From positions 1 through 47,105 of the forward strand of contig JBGZBP010000014.1 in assembly GCA_041844735.1 (NCBI GenBank): a stretch of DNA of 47,105 nucleotides, given 5' to 3'. The position numbers and the translations under genes are program-made. Position 1 is the stretch's first letter. Every line of letters starts with the position of its first letter. Positions 6,587-16,259 of this stretch are shown piece by piece. The stretch is from CAJPNN01 sp041844735. GTDB lineage: Bacteria > Bacillota > Clostridia > Peptostreptococcales > Anaerovoracaceae. The notes below the pieces were generated by a model. That model did no database searches. It had not been told where the DNA came from and was given only the letters and a program-made list of their open reading frames with translations.

Positions 6587-7666
6587 CTATGCCTTGCACA
6601 CGTACTCAATCCATCCATGCTCATCACTTATTTTTCCGAGCTGTATTCCTGTCAAAGTATCATAAAGTCTTTTTGCTATCTCGCCGGTATTACCGGAGTT
6701 TATAGTTATACTGTTGCCTTTCCAAAGTAGACCGCCTACAGGTGAAATTACTGCAGCCGTTCCGGTTGCAAACACTTCCTCCAGCCTGCCGTCAAATTGT
6801 GCATCATATATTTCTTCTATGGAAATTTTACGCTCGGTAACATTGTATCCCCATTCACTTAACAGTGTTATTGCCGAATCTCTTGTAATTCCCGGCAAAA
6901 TTGTTCCTCCCTCAAGCGATGGTGTCAGTATTTCTCCATCTATTACAAAGAATGCATTCGATGCCCCTATTTCTTCGACGTATTTTCTATCTCTGCTGTC
7001 CAGCCACAGCACCTGGGAGCATCCTGCCCTTGCCGCTTTTTCTTGAGCTTTAAAAGCTGCAGCATAATTCCCTCCTACCTTTGCGAATCCTGTGCCTCCC
7101 GGTACAGCCCTTACATATTCGTCTTCCACATAAAGCCTGGTGGGCTTTATTCCCTCTTTATAGAACGAACCGGTCGGGGATAATATAATATAAAATCTGT
7201 ACGTTTTTGAAGCTCTTACGCTAAAACAGGGCTCGTCCGCTATAATAAACGGTCTTACGTAAAGGGATGTCCCGATACCTTCCGGAATCCAGTTTTTCTC
7301 CAATTCTACGAGCTGTTTTATGGCAGAAATATAGATGTTTTCATCTATATTTGGAATACACATCCTGTTATTGGTTATGTTTCCTCGCCTTGCATTCATA
7401 TCAGGTCTGAAAAGCACTATATCATCTTTCACCGTTTTATATGCCTTCAGTCCCTCAAACATTTCCTGTGCATGATGAAACACCTCCGCTGACGGTTCCA
7501 ACTCTATAGGTCCGTACGGTAATATTTTCCCGTCGTGCCATCCATGCTCCCCGTCATATCTCATCTCAAACATGTAATCTGTAAAATATTGACCAAATCC
7601 CAATTCGTCAGTTACAGGCTTACTCTTAAGCTCTGCTCTTTCCTCTACCGGAAACTTGATATTCAT
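6587..7666 (-). CDS. ilvE: Branched-chain amino acid aminotransferase
   Basis: A PLP-dependent fold-type IV transaminase interconverting Leu/Ile/Val and their 2-oxo acids. 359 residues with the chosen start. Typical motifs are GFGQYFTDYMFEM near the N-terminus, HHAQEMFEGLKAYK, the PLP-lysine region GFAKVGGNYAAAF, EEIGASNAFFV, and GTAAVISPVGG. The BCAT2-like length and N-terminus favour the ATG at 7666, which has AGAGGAAG just upstream. An earlier in-frame ATG at 7708 would overlap pncB. It follows pncB by 22 bases, so the two are likely co-transcribed. No T-box is seen. Confidence 0.95.
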   Translation of the reverse strand: MNIKFPVEERAELKSKPVTDELGFGQYFTDYMFEMRYDGEHGWHDGKILPYGPIELEPSAEVFHHAQEMFEGLKAYKTVKDDIVLFRPDMNARRGNITNNRMCIPNIDENIYISAIKQLVELEKNWIPEGIGTSLYVRPFIIADEPCFSVRASKTYRFYIILSPTGSFYKEGIKPTRLYVEDEYVRAVPGGTGFAKVGGNYAAAFKAQEKAARAGCSQVLWLDSRDRKYVEEIGASNAFFVIDGEILTPSLEGGTILPGITRDSAITLLSEWGYNVTERKISIEEIYDAQFDGRLEEVFATGTAAVISPVGGLLWKGNSITINSGNTGEIAKRLYDTLTGIQLGKISDEHGWIEYVCKA

Positions 7667-7688
7667 TCTTCTTCCTCTTTCTACTAAT

Positions 7689-9119
7689 TCATCTGTTTGT
7701 TTGCTCAAGCATATTATTTTTCAACTTCCACAATTCACATGACAAATCCACATAATACTCATGCGGATTTTCAAACCTCAGAATCTCTTCCCATAAGGTG
7801 TTCAGCTGTTCTTTGCAGTACTGTCTTATTTCTTCAAGCTTAGGCATATCATAAACCATCTTGCCTTTATCAAAAATCTGCTCTCTCAAATTCCTCGCAT
7901 AAAAATTGGATACTGTTTTTCTTTTCCAAAGTACATCCGGGTCAAAAATTTCATAATTGCTTCCCTCAGGTATCTTTTCATTATCAAGGGTAATCACATC
8001 TGCAACAGCCTTGTTGGTATCCTTATCATATAGCCTGTATACTGTCTTGAATCCCGGGTTTGTAATCTTTTCAACATTCTCACTGACCTTGATTTTAGGA
8101 AGAATTTCGCCGTCTTTTTCCACTGCCGCAAGCTTGTAAACTCCCCCGAATACAGGCTCCGACTTTGATGTTATAAGTCTCTCTCCGACTCCGAACGAAT
8201 CAATACATGCTCCCTGTATTATCAAGTCTCTTATCAGGTATTCGTCCATGGCATTGGACACAACTATTTTGCATTCCTGCAATCCCTCAGCATCCAATAT
8301 TTCTCTTGTTCTCTTTGTTAGGTAGGTAACATCGCCACTGTCGATACGGACACCCATCTTCTGCGGTTTTAATTCCTTGAAAACTTTTATTGCAGCAGGT
8401 AGTCCCGACTTAAGAACATTATATGTATCAATCAAAAGTATACAATTGTCAGGGTACATTTCCCCATACGTTTTAAATGCTTCGTATTCACTGTCAAACA
8501 TCTGTACCCAACTGTGAGCCATCGTTCCCAGTGCAGGTACCCCTGAGTCTCTGTCCGACATTGTACAAGCCGTGCCTATACATCCTCCTATATATGCCGC
8601 TCGAGCCCCGTCAATTGCCGCATCCGCACCATGAGCACGCCTTGTTCCAAACTCCATGATGCCCCTTCCGTCTGCCGATCTGACTATCCTGCTCGCCTTT
8701 GTAGCTATCAAACTCTGGTGATTGATGCAAAGAAGTATCATCGTTTCAACAAACTGTGCCTGAATAATCGGGCCTCTTACGGTTATCAGCGGCTCTCCCG
8801 GAAATATAGGTGTTCCTTCCGGTACCGCCCAAACATCACATTCAAATTCAAAATTTGCCAAGTACTGAATGAATTCCTCGTCAAAAATATTTTTGCTTCT
8901 CAGATATTCGATATCCTTATCTTCAAACTTAAGATTTTGCAAGTAATCAATTACGTTCTCCAATCCTGCCATAATAGCATATCCGCCGCTGTCAGGGACT
9001 CTTCTGAAAAACATATCGAAATATGCAATCCTGTCCTTAAACCCTGCCTTAAAATAGCCATTTGCCATAGTGATTTCATAAAAATCAGTAAGCATGGTCA
9101 GGTTGATTTTGTTATTCAT
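7689..9119 (-). CDS. pncB: Nicotinate phosphoribosyltransferase
   Basis: About 476 residues. It converts nicotinate and PRPP (with ATP) to nicotinate mononucleotide, the entry to the Preiss-Handler NAD salvage route. N-terminal NLTMLTDFYEITMANGYF and YFDMFFRRVPDSGGYAIMAGLE, the central EFGTRRAHG active-site motif, VRIDSGD and SFGVGERLITS are all characteristic. ATG 9119 is chosen because AGAAAGGAAG precedes it by a few bases; an in-frame ATG at 9146 lacks such a site. It is upstream of ilvE in the same direction, and uvrA ends about 80 bases further upstream. Confidence 0.95.
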   Translation of the reverse strand: MNNKINLTMLTDFYEITMANGYFKAGFKDRIAYFDMFFRRVPDSGGYAIMAGLENVIDYLQNLKFEDKDIEYLRSKNIFDEEFIQYLANFEFECDVWAVPEGTPIFPGEPLITVRGPIIQAQFVETMILLCINHQSLIATKASRIVRSADGRGIMEFGTRRAHGADAAIDGARAAYIGGCIGTACTMSDRDSGVPALGTMAHSWVQMFDSEYEAFKTYGEMYPDNCILLIDTYNVLKSGLPAAIKVFKELKPQKMGVRIDSGDVTYLTKRTREILDAEGLQECKIVVSNAMDEYLIRDLIIQGACIDSFGVGERLITSKSEPVFGGVYKLAAVEKDGEILPKIKVSENVEKITNPGFKTVYRLYDKDTNKAVADVITLDNEKIPEGSNYEIFDPDVLWKRKTVSNFYARNLREQIFDKGKMVYDMPKLEEIRQYCKEQLNTLWEEILRFENPHEYYVDLSCELWKLKNNMLEQTNR

Positions 9120-9198
9120 TTTTCTTCCTTTCTGTGAGAATTTCACACCAATACAAAGAATTTTATCTCATCAGTTACTAATTCTATCACAAAGAAGA

Positions 9199-12027
9199 TT
9201 ACTTTAAAACCTTTTTAAGAAATTCCCCGGTGTATGAGCCCTTGATTTTTGCGACTTCCTCAGGTGTTCCCGTAGCCACTATAGTCCCGCCTCCGGTACC
9301 TCCGTCAGGCCCCAGGTCAATTATGTGGTCAGCCGTCTTAATCACATCCAAATTATGCTCAATTACTACGACAGTATTCCCTTTTTCCACCAGTGAAGAT
9401 AACACCTCTATCAGCTTATGAACATCATGAAAATGCAAGCCTGTTGTCGGTTCATCAAGGATATACAGGGTTTTACCCGTGCTCCTCTTTGAAAGTTCCG
9501 ATGCCAGCTTTACTCTCTGGGCTTCCCCGCCTGACAATTGAGTCGATGGCTGTCCCAGTTTCACATACCCCAGTCCCACATCTACCAGTGTTCTGAGCTG
9601 CCTCTCAATAGGCGGTATATTTTCAAAGAATTCCAGAGCCTCATCAATATTCATATCCAAAACTTCAAATATATTTTTCCCCTTGTACTTAACCTCTAGA
9701 GTTTCCTTGTTGTATCTTTTCCCGCCGCATACTTCACACGGCACGTAAACATCAGGCAAAAAATGCATCTCTATCTTTACTATTCCGTCTCCGGAGCACG
9801 CCTCACATCTTCCGCCTTTGACATTGAAGCTGAATCTGCCCTTCTCATAACCTCTTATTTTAGCCTCAGGCAACTGCGCAAACAAGTCTCGAATATGTGT
9901 AAATACTCCGGTATAAGTTGCAGGATTCGATCTTGGTGTTCTTCCTATAGGTGACTGGTCTATATCTATTACCTTATCTATATTCTCCAGCCCCGATATC
10001 TTATCATGCTTACCGGATTTTTCCCTGCTGCCGTGCAAAGTCTCACTCACAGCCTTGTATAGAATTTCATTAATCAGCGTGCTTTTCCCCGAGCCCGATA
10101 CACCTGTGACACACACCATTTTCCCAAGAGGAATGTCAACATTCACTCCTCTGAGGTTATTCTCTCGTGCTCCCGTTATTCTGATTTTATTTCCGTTCCC
10201 TTTGCGTCTTTCTTTCGGGGTGACAATGCTTTTTCTTCCTGACAAATAATCTCCCGTCACGGAGTTTTCCGCAACACATATCTCCTCATATGTACCTGCG
10301 GCAACTATTTCTCCGCCATTTATGCCTGCTCCGGGACCTATATCAACAATATAGTCCGACATTTTCATGGTATCTTCATCATGTTCTACCACGATGAGCG
10401 TGTTACCTATATCGGTCAAATGCCTGAGCGTTCCCAGAAGCCTCTCATTATCTTTTTGGTGCAATCCTATACTTGGCTCGTCCAATATATAAAGCACCCC
10501 TACGAGCCCCGATCCTATCTGCGTCGCCAGCCTTATTCTCTGAGCCTCGCCTCCCGATAGGGTTCCGGCACTTCTTGACAGTGTCAAATAGTTGAGCCCC
10601 ACATCAGACAAAAATGAGAGCCTTGCAAATATTTCCTTTAAAATCTGTTTTGCAATCACATGCTCCCTTTCCGTGAATTCTATCCCCTCCATAAATCTTG
10701 ATATCTCGTCCACGGACATATCACAAAGATCCGATATATTGATGCCCCCGACTGTCACCGCCAACACTTCCGGTTTCAATCTCTTTCCTCCGCATTCCGG
10801 ACATGAAACTATACGCATGTATTTTTCCATTCGCTCCTTAACCATATCCGAATCCGCCTCTTTATACCTTCTTTCAAGGTTTGGAACTATCCCTTCAAAC
10901 GGCTTGTCCCTCATGGAAGAAATCCCTGTTCTCACACTATTATAGACAAATTCGAGAGGTCTTTCACCTGTCCCGTACATAAGTTCCTTTTTGAATTTTT
11001 CAGGCAAATCTTTGTATGGAGTTTTTAAATCCGTACCGTGGTACTCTGCCAATGCGGTAAGCGTTTGATGATAAAATCCTCCCTCTATAATGGACGAAAA
11101 CACATTGGCTAATGCTCCGTCTTCTATCCCCTTGTCAGGGTTTTCAACCAGCAAGTCGGGATCTATCTGCTGTAAATATCCCAACCCCAAACAACTGCCG
11201 CAAGCACCGTAAGGGTTGTTAAACGAAAACATCCTTGGCTCCAATTCTCCCAAGCTTACACCGTGCTCCGGACATGCCAGCGAGGTATTAAAGAGCCTAT
11301 CTTCTTCTCCGTTAACATTAACGACCACCAGTCCGTCACCGTGTTCAATAGACAGTTCTATAGCCTCGGCAATTCTTCCCCTGTTCTCCTCCTTGACTGT
11401 CAACCTGTCAACTATTATTTCAATGGTGTGCTTATACGTTTTTTCAAGTTTTATATCATCTTCCTGAAGATTATATATTTCATTATCAACCCTGACTCTG
11501 ATAAATCCCTCTTTTTTTATTCTTTCAAGCACCTTTTCATGTGTGCCCTTTCGTTGCTTTATTACAGGCGCCATAATGGTAAGTTTTGTTTTCTCAGGCA
11601 ATGCCATAAGCTGTTCCGTAATTTGATCCACACTCTGACTGGAAATTTCCGTACCGCATATCGGACAGTGCGGCACTCCTACCCTTGCATATAAAAGCCT
11701 CAGGTAATCATATATCTCCGTCACCGTTCCCACTGTAGATCTGGGATTTTTGCTCGTGGTCTTCTGATCTATTGAAATTGCCGGAGACAGACCTTCAATA
11801 TATTCAACATTCGGCTTTTCCATTCTTCCGAGGAACTGTCTTGCATATGAAGATAAACTCTCCATATATCTGCGCTGACCCTCGGCATATATTGTATCAA
11901 ATGCAAGAGAGGACTTCCCTGATCCGGAAAGCCCCGTAAAAACCACCAATTTATCTCTGGGAATCTCTAAATCCACATTCTTTAAGTTATGCTCATTAGC
12001 TCCCTTTATTACTATTTTATTTTTCAC
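9199..12027 (-). CDS. uvrA: Excinuclease ABC subunit A
   Basis: A DNA damage sensor of nucleotide excision repair, about 942 residues. Two ABC ATPase modules are visible: Walker A GLSGSGKSS near the N-terminus and GVSGSGKST in the second half, with signature motifs LSGGEAQRIRLA and LSGGEAQRVKLA. There are also zinc-binding clusters (CPICGTE, CPECGGKRL, and CEACSGDG with CEVCGGKR). The start is taken as GTG 12027 because AGGAGG sits five to seven bases upstream; an in-frame ATG at 12045 would place the Shine-Dalgarno inside the gene. It follows uvrB by 28 bases, giving a classic uvrBA operon. Confidence 0.98.
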   Translation of the reverse strand: MKNKIVIKGANEHNLKNVDLEIPRDKLVVFTGLSGSGKSSLAFDTIYAEGQRRYMESLSSYARQFLGRMEKPNVEYIEGLSPAISIDQKTTSKNPRSTVGTVTEIYDYLRLLYARVGVPHCPICGTEISSQSVDQITEQLMALPEKTKLTIMAPVIKQRKGTHEKVLERIKKEGFIRVRVDNEIYNLQEDDIKLEKTYKHTIEIIVDRLTVKEENRGRIAEAIELSIEHGDGLVVVNVNGEEDRLFNTSLACPEHGVSLGELEPRMFSFNNPYGACGSCLGLGYLQQIDPDLLVENPDKGIEDGALANVFSSIIEGGFYHQTLTALAEYHGTDLKTPYKDLPEKFKKELMYGTGERPLEFVYNSVRTGISSMRDKPFEGIVPNLERRYKEADSDMVKERMEKYMRIVSCPECGGKRLKPEVLAVTVGGINISDLCDMSVDEISRFMEGIEFTEREHVIAKQILKEIFARLSFLSDVGLNYLTLSRSAGTLSGGEAQRIRLATQIGSGLVGVLYILDEPSIGLHQKDNERLLGTLRHLTDIGNTLIVVEHDEDTMKMSDYIVDIGPGAGINGGEIVAAGTYEEICVAENSVTGDYLSGRKSIVTPKERRKGNGNKIRITGARENNLRGVNVDIPLGKMVCVTGVSGSGKSTLINEILYKAVSETLHGSREKSGKHDKISGLENIDKVIDIDQSPIGRTPRSNPATYTGVFTHIRDLFAQLPEAKIRGYEKGRFSFNVKGGRCEACSGDGIVKIEMHFLPDVYVPCEVCGGKRYNKETLEVKYKGKNIFEVLDMNIDEALEFFENIPPIERQLRTLVDVGLGYVKLGQPSTQLSGGEAQRVKLASELSKRSTGKTLYILDEPTTGLHFHDVHKLIEVLSSLVEKGNTVVVIEHNLDVIKTADHIIDLGPDGGTGGGTIVATGTPEEVAKIKGSYTGEFLKKVLK

Positions 12028-12055
12028 TGCTGCACCTCCTAGCATACACTGAAAT

Positions 12056-14029
12056 TTATAACCTGATTTTGTACTCCATAATCATATCTCTCAGTTCCGC
12101 CGCTCGCTCAAACTGCAAGGAATCCGCTGCCTGCCTCATCTCCAGCTCAAGCTGTTTTACATACTCTTTCAACTCTTTTTTTGTCAGCTCAAGCGGTGAC
12201 CTTCCTTTGTATGTCGACTCTTCCTCATAAACTTTAGTCGCCTCTATAACCTCTCTTACGGATTTCTTAATCGTCTCCGGTGAAATACCATGTTCCTCAT
12301 TATATTTCATCTGAATCTTTCTTCTTCTCTCCGTCTCATCAATCGCACTTTTCATCTGCGGCGTTATCACATCTCCGTACATTATAACCTTGCCCTCTGC
12401 GTTTCTTGCAGCTCGCCCTATAGTCTGTATCAAAGACGTTTCATTTCGCAAAAATCCTTGTTTGTCCGCATCAAGTATTGCCACCAGAGAAACTTCAGGT
12501 ATATCCAAACCCTCTCTCAGCAAATTTATTCCTACCAAAACATCAAATTCTCCCAGTCTCAAATCCCTTATTATTTCCATTCTTTCCAGCGTATCTATCT
12601 CCGAATGAAGATATCTCACTTTTATTCCGACATTCTTGAAATAGTCCGTCAAACTTTCTGCCATTTTCTTTGTCAGGGTAGTAACAAGCACTCTTTCCTG
12701 CTTTGATGTTTTCTGTTTGACCTCACCTATCAAATCATCAATCTGCCCCTCGGTAGGTTTCACCTCTATCACAGGGTCCAATAGTCCCGTAGGTCTTATT
12801 ATTTGCTCAACTATTTTGCCATTGCTGCTTTCTATCTCATATTTCCCCGGCGTCGCACTAACAAACACTGCCTGCTTCATAAGGCTGCTGAATTCCTCAA
12901 ACTTAAGTGGTCTGTTGTCAAGTGCCGACGGCAATCTGAACCCGTAATCGACCAAGCTGCTTTTCCTGCTTCTGTCTCCCGCATACATGGCATGTAGCTG
13001 CGGGAGCATCACATGCGACTCGTCAATCATGATAAGAAAATCTTCCGGAAAGTAATCTATTAGAGTATACGGGCGCGTCCCTGCAGGCAGTCCGTTAATA
13101 TGCCTTGAGTAATTCTCAATTCCCTTACAGCTCCCTACTTCCCTCAACATCTCTATATCATAATAAGTCCTTTGCTCTATTCTTTGTGCTTCTATAAGTT
13201 TTCCTTCATTCTTAAAAAATTTTACACGTTCCTCCAGTTCTTCCTCAACCGTCTTAATTGCCTGTTCAATTTTTTCCGGAGATGTCACATAGTGAGATGC
13301 TGGAAAAATAGATACATGGTTTCTAATTCCCACGATTTCCCCTGTTAAAGGATTCAATTCTTTAATCGACTCTATTTCATCATCAAACATCTCTATCCTG
13401 ACGGCACTCTCAGAACCTGCGGGATAAACATCTATAACATCCCCTCTGACCCTGAAAGTGCTCCTCTCAAAGCTCAAATCATTTCTCTTATACTGAATAT
13501 CCACCAGTTTTCTCAAGATTTCATTTCTTGATTTTGTCGCTCCCGTTCTCAGAGATAATAATTGTGTCTCGTAGTCTATAGGGCTTCCAAGACCATATAT
13601 ACAAGAAACACTCGCAACAATAATCACGTCTCTTCGTTCAGAAAGAGCCGCTGTCGCAGAGTGTCTTAATTTTTCTATCTCTTGATTTATATCTGAATCT
13701 TTTTCTATGTATGTATCTGAAGAAGGAACATATGCCTCCGGCTGATAATAATCATAGTATGAAACAAAATACTCCACAGCATTGTCCGGAAAAAACTCCT
13801 TAAATTCCCCGCACAGCTGTGCTGCCAAAGTTTTATTATGAGAAATCACCAGAGTAGGCTTCTGCACCTGTTCTATAACATTTGCCATCGTAAAGGTTTT
13901 TCCGGATCCTGTTACCCCAAGAAGTGTCTGAAACCTCTCTCCGGACTTTATACCCTCCACCAGACTCCTTATTGCCTCCGGCTGATCCCCCATCGGGGCA
14001 TAATCCGCACGTATTTTAAATTCCGGCAT
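12056..14029 (-). CDS. uvrB: Excinuclease ABC subunit B
   Basis: The damage-verifying helicase-like subunit of nucleotide excision repair, 657 residues. Walker A is in TLLGVTGSGKTFTMANVI, the beta-hairpin lies in FVSYYDYYQPEAYVP, DESHV is the Walker B box, and motif VI is QTIGRAARNAEGKV. The C-terminal UVR domain (LELEMRQAADSLQFERAAEL), which contacts UvrC, is intact. The ATG at 14029 is preceded by AAGGAG; an upstream ATG at 14056 is less well placed. Only a partial GAAC-N4-TTC match to a Firmicutes LexA box is found upstream, so SOS control is unproven. Confidence 0.98.
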   Translation of the reverse strand: MPEFKIRADYAPMGDQPEAIRSLVEGIKSGERFQTLLGVTGSGKTFTMANVIEQVQKPTLVISHNKTLAAQLCGEFKEFFPDNAVEYFVSYYDYYQPEAYVPSSDTYIEKDSDINQEIEKLRHSATAALSERRDVIIVASVSCIYGLGSPIDYETQLLSLRTGATKSRNEILRKLVDIQYKRNDLSFERSTFRVRGDVIDVYPAGSESAVRIEMFDDEIESIKELNPLTGEIVGIRNHVSIFPASHYVTSPEKIEQAIKTVEEELEERVKFFKNEGKLIEAQRIEQRTYYDIEMLREVGSCKGIENYSRHINGLPAGTRPYTLIDYFPEDFLIMIDESHVMLPQLHAMYAGDRSRKSSLVDYGFRLPSALDNRPLKFEEFSSLMKQAVFVSATPGKYEIESSNGKIVEQIIRPTGLLDPVIEVKPTEGQIDDLIGEVKQKTSKQERVLVTTLTKKMAESLTDYFKNVGIKVRYLHSEIDTLERMEIIRDLRLGEFDVLVGINLLREGLDIPEVSLVAILDADKQGFLRNETSLIQTIGRAARNAEGKVIMYGDVITPQMKSAIDETERRRKIQMKYNEEHGISPETIKKSVREVIEATKVYEEESTYKGRSPLELTKKELKEYVKQLELEMRQAADSLQFERAAELRDMIMEYKIRL

Positions 14030-14120
14030 ACTCAGCTCCTTTCCGTATTGAAGCATGTTCTATCTGCAATAACATTCCGCATGTTTACTTATTTCCCCTA
14101 ATACTATCAACATAATCACA

Positions 14121-15629
14121 TCAGCCTGAATATAAGTTATTTGTAGAAAATTCGGGATCACATGTAGCATCTATGCCGAGGTTTTTAAGCGCCTGTTCAT
14201 CTCTGTCACTTAAAATTGCCGTGCAGTGAGCCTTGCAGCCTTTCAGCAATAATAGCTTTTCAACAGCCACCTGAGCTGACGGATTAGTTGTTGCCGAAAA
14301 CGTCAGTGCACTAAGAACCTCCTCCAGATTCAAACTTGTTTTCTCGGATCCCAGAATATCTGTTTTCAAATGCTGTATAGTCTTTATTACCGATGGTGAA
14401 ATTATATGCATATCATCAGCCACACCTGAAAGTTTTTTTATCGCATTCAACACCATGGCTGCCGACGCCACCATTCTCCTTGAACTTCTTCCGGTTATCA
14501 TAGTTCCGTCCTGCAACTCTATTGCCACAACTACAACATTCTCATACTTTTCATCACACGAACGCTTCTTTTCCGCATATTCTCTGGCTACCTCGACCAC
14601 CTTTCTGTCAGCGACAACCAAATCAAGCTCATCCATCAAAACTTTCGCCCTATTGGAGCTGTCTTCATCTATTATTCCCTTTTTATAATCTACCAAGGAA
14701 ATTAAATACCTACGTATAATTTCCTGCCTTGATGCTTCACGCACTACATCGTCATCTATAATGCCGGAAGCTATTCTGTTAACTCCCATATCTGTCGGGG
14801 ACTTGTATTTCGATTCCCCTGTAATCTTCTCAATGATCCTCTTTATTACAGGAAAAGCCTCCAAATCTCTGTTGTAATTCACCGCCTGCACTCCATATGA
14901 GTCAAGATGAAACGAATCCAACATGTTAACGTCCTTCAAATCCACCGTAGCGGCTTCATAAGCCACATTGGTGGGATGTTTTAATGGAAGATTCCATATA
15001 GGAAAAGTTTCATACTTTGCATAGCTCGCCTTAATATTTCTCATATTTTCATGGTATAACTGTGACAAACATGTCGCCAGCTTCCCTGAGCCCGGTCCCG
15101 GTCCGTTAACTATTACCAAAGGTTTTGTCACCTTAATATACGGATTTTTTCCATAACCTTCTTCGCTTACTATTACATCCACATCTGTGGGATACCCTTT
15201 TGTATAATAATGCTTGTAGGTCTTGATTCCACGTCTGTTCAATTTATTTATAAAAGTATTAACTGCGGGTTGATCTTCATAGCGTGTTATCACGACACTG
15301 TTTATCGGAAGTTCGTACTTTCTGAATATATCTATCAGCCTGAGGACTTCAAGATCATACGTAATGCCGAAATCATGTCTCACTTTACTTGTGGTAATAT
15401 CCCCGGCATATATACAAATTATAACTTCCGCCTGATCTTTTAGCGTATGCAGCAGCTTGATTTTTGCGTTTTCATCAAACCCGGGCAAACAACGCATAGC
15501 ATGTTTGTCATGCACCAGCTTTCCGCCGAACTCCAGATAAAGCCTTTGGCTGTCGCTCTGCTCTATTCTTTCCAAAATATATTTTGACTGTTCCTCTACA
15601 TATTTATTCGCATCAAACCCTAGCTTCAT
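14121..15629 (-). CDS. DUF1846 family protein
   Basis: 502 residues matching the conserved bacterial family DUF1846. It begins MKLGFDANKYVEEQSKYILERIEQ and contains LYLEFGGKLVHDKHAMRCLPGF and KPLVIVNGPGPGSGKLATCLSQLYHE, a glycine-rich loop resembling a nucleotide-binding motif. The family is widespread in Firmicutes and lacks a firmly established function; the loop suggests ATP or NAD binding, which is inference. It has its own promoter (TTGTTA-N17-TATAAT) and lies upstream of uvrBA with about 90 bases between, so it may be read as a separate unit. Length is typical of the family. Confidence 0.88.
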   Translation of the reverse strand: MKLGFDANKYVEEQSKYILERIEQSDSQRLYLEFGGKLVHDKHAMRCLPGFDENAKIKLLHTLKDQAEVIICIYAGDITTSKVRHDFGITYDLEVLRLIDIFRKYELPINSVVITRYEDQPAVNTFINKLNRRGIKTYKHYYTKGYPTDVDVIVSEEGYGKNPYIKVTKPLVIVNGPGPGSGKLATCLSQLYHENMRNIKASYAKYETFPIWNLPLKHPTNVAYEAATVDLKDVNMLDSFHLDSYGVQAVNYNRDLEAFPVIKRIIEKITGESKYKSPTDMGVNRIASGIIDDDVVREASRQEIIRRYLISLVDYKKGIIDEDSSNRAKVLMDELDLVVADRKVVEVAREYAEKKRSCDEKYENVVVVAIELQDGTMITGRSSRRMVASAAMVLNAIKKLSGVADDMHIISPSVIKTIQHLKTDILGSEKTSLNLEEVLSALTFSATTNPSAQVAVEKLLLLKGCKAHCTAILSDRDEQALKNLGIDATCDPEFSTNNLYSG

Positions 15630-15661
15630 ACCCTACTCTCCTCTCCAAATTCAACTTGGAT

Positions 15662-15690
15662 ATTATAACAAAAAATAGCTCCGATAACAA
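15662..15690 (-). promoter_or_regulatory. Promoter of the DUF1846 gene
   Basis: TTGTTA (15685-15690) and a consensus TATAAT (15662-15667) are separated by exactly 17 bases on the minus strand, about 35 bases from the ATG. A GAGAGGAGAG site lies in the short leader. Confidence 0.7.
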
Positions 15691-15722
15691 GCGTGACTAT
15701 ACTTCTTCCAATCTTATAATCC

Positions 15723-15797
15723 AAAAAACCGCAGTTGCCTGTTCTCCCCGAGAGTCAGTCATATTGCCGCTCCCGGGAGTTACAACTCCGGTTTTTA
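15723..15797 (-). terminator. Terminator of the ATP synthase operon
   Basis: Reading the minus strand after atpC, AAAAACCG-G-AGTTG pairs with CAACT-G-CGGTTTTTT across one G/G mismatch, and the T-run ends the hairpin. The loop holds a secondary CTCCC/GGGAG helix. It separates the atp operon from the DUF1846 gene. Confidence 0.75.
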
Positions 15798-15822
15798 TAT
15801 TCATGTGTTGCCCGCCAACTTT

Positions 15823-16242
15823 CTACTGTCCGAACTCTTTAACATTCATTCTGACAATAGATTTCGTTATGGCATTCTGTGCTATCAAAACGTTTTCATC
15901 TTCCTTGTCATGATTGTCATTAAGCCATTTTTCCATCTTTTCCTTTGTGCGCCTGCATCTTTCCACATCTATATCCTCAGGCCACTCCGCTGTATCGGTA
16001 AAAATAACAATATGATCCATCACTTCAATAAAACCGCCGGAAATAGCAGCATATTTATAATCACCTTTCCCGGGCCCCGTCTTTATTTTTAACTTTGACG
16101 GTACCAACAATTTACAAGCATGCGAATGATTCGCCATAAAGCCTTCTTCTCCGACCGTTGTTTTAACAATTACCATCTCAACATCGCCGCTGAAAAAAAC
16201 TTTTGACGGTGTGATAATCTCCAAATGCACTTTATTAGCCAT
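15823..16242 (-). CDS. atpC: F-type ATP synthase epsilon subunit
   Basis: 139 residues of the F1 central stalk, coupling rotation and inhibiting ATP hydrolysis. The N-terminal beta-sandwich contains VHLEIITPSKVFFSGDVEMV, GEEGFMANHSH and YAAISGGFIEVMDHIVIFTDTAEWPEDID. The C-terminal helical part (about 88-139) includes RRTKEKMEKWL. Last gene of the operon, 17 bases after atpD and followed by a terminator. Confidence 0.95.
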   Translation of the reverse strand: MANKVHLEIITPSKVFFSGDVEMVIVKTTVGEEGFMANHSHACKLLVPSKLKIKTGPGKGDYKYAAISGGFIEVMDHIVIFTDTAEWPEDIDVERCRRTKEKMEKWLNDNHDKEDENVLIAQNAITKSIVRMNVKEFGQ

Positions 16243-16259
16243 AATTAATCACTCCCTGC

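Noticed and set aside
11263..11694. 143-codon plus-strand open frame inside uvrA
   Set aside because: Antisense shadow of a clearly conserved gene, with no ribosome binding site or recognisable domain.
14050..14061. Possible LexA (SOS) box upstream of uvrB
   Set aside because: Only a GAAC-N4-TTC half match on the minus strand, imperfect compared with the Firmicutes consensus.
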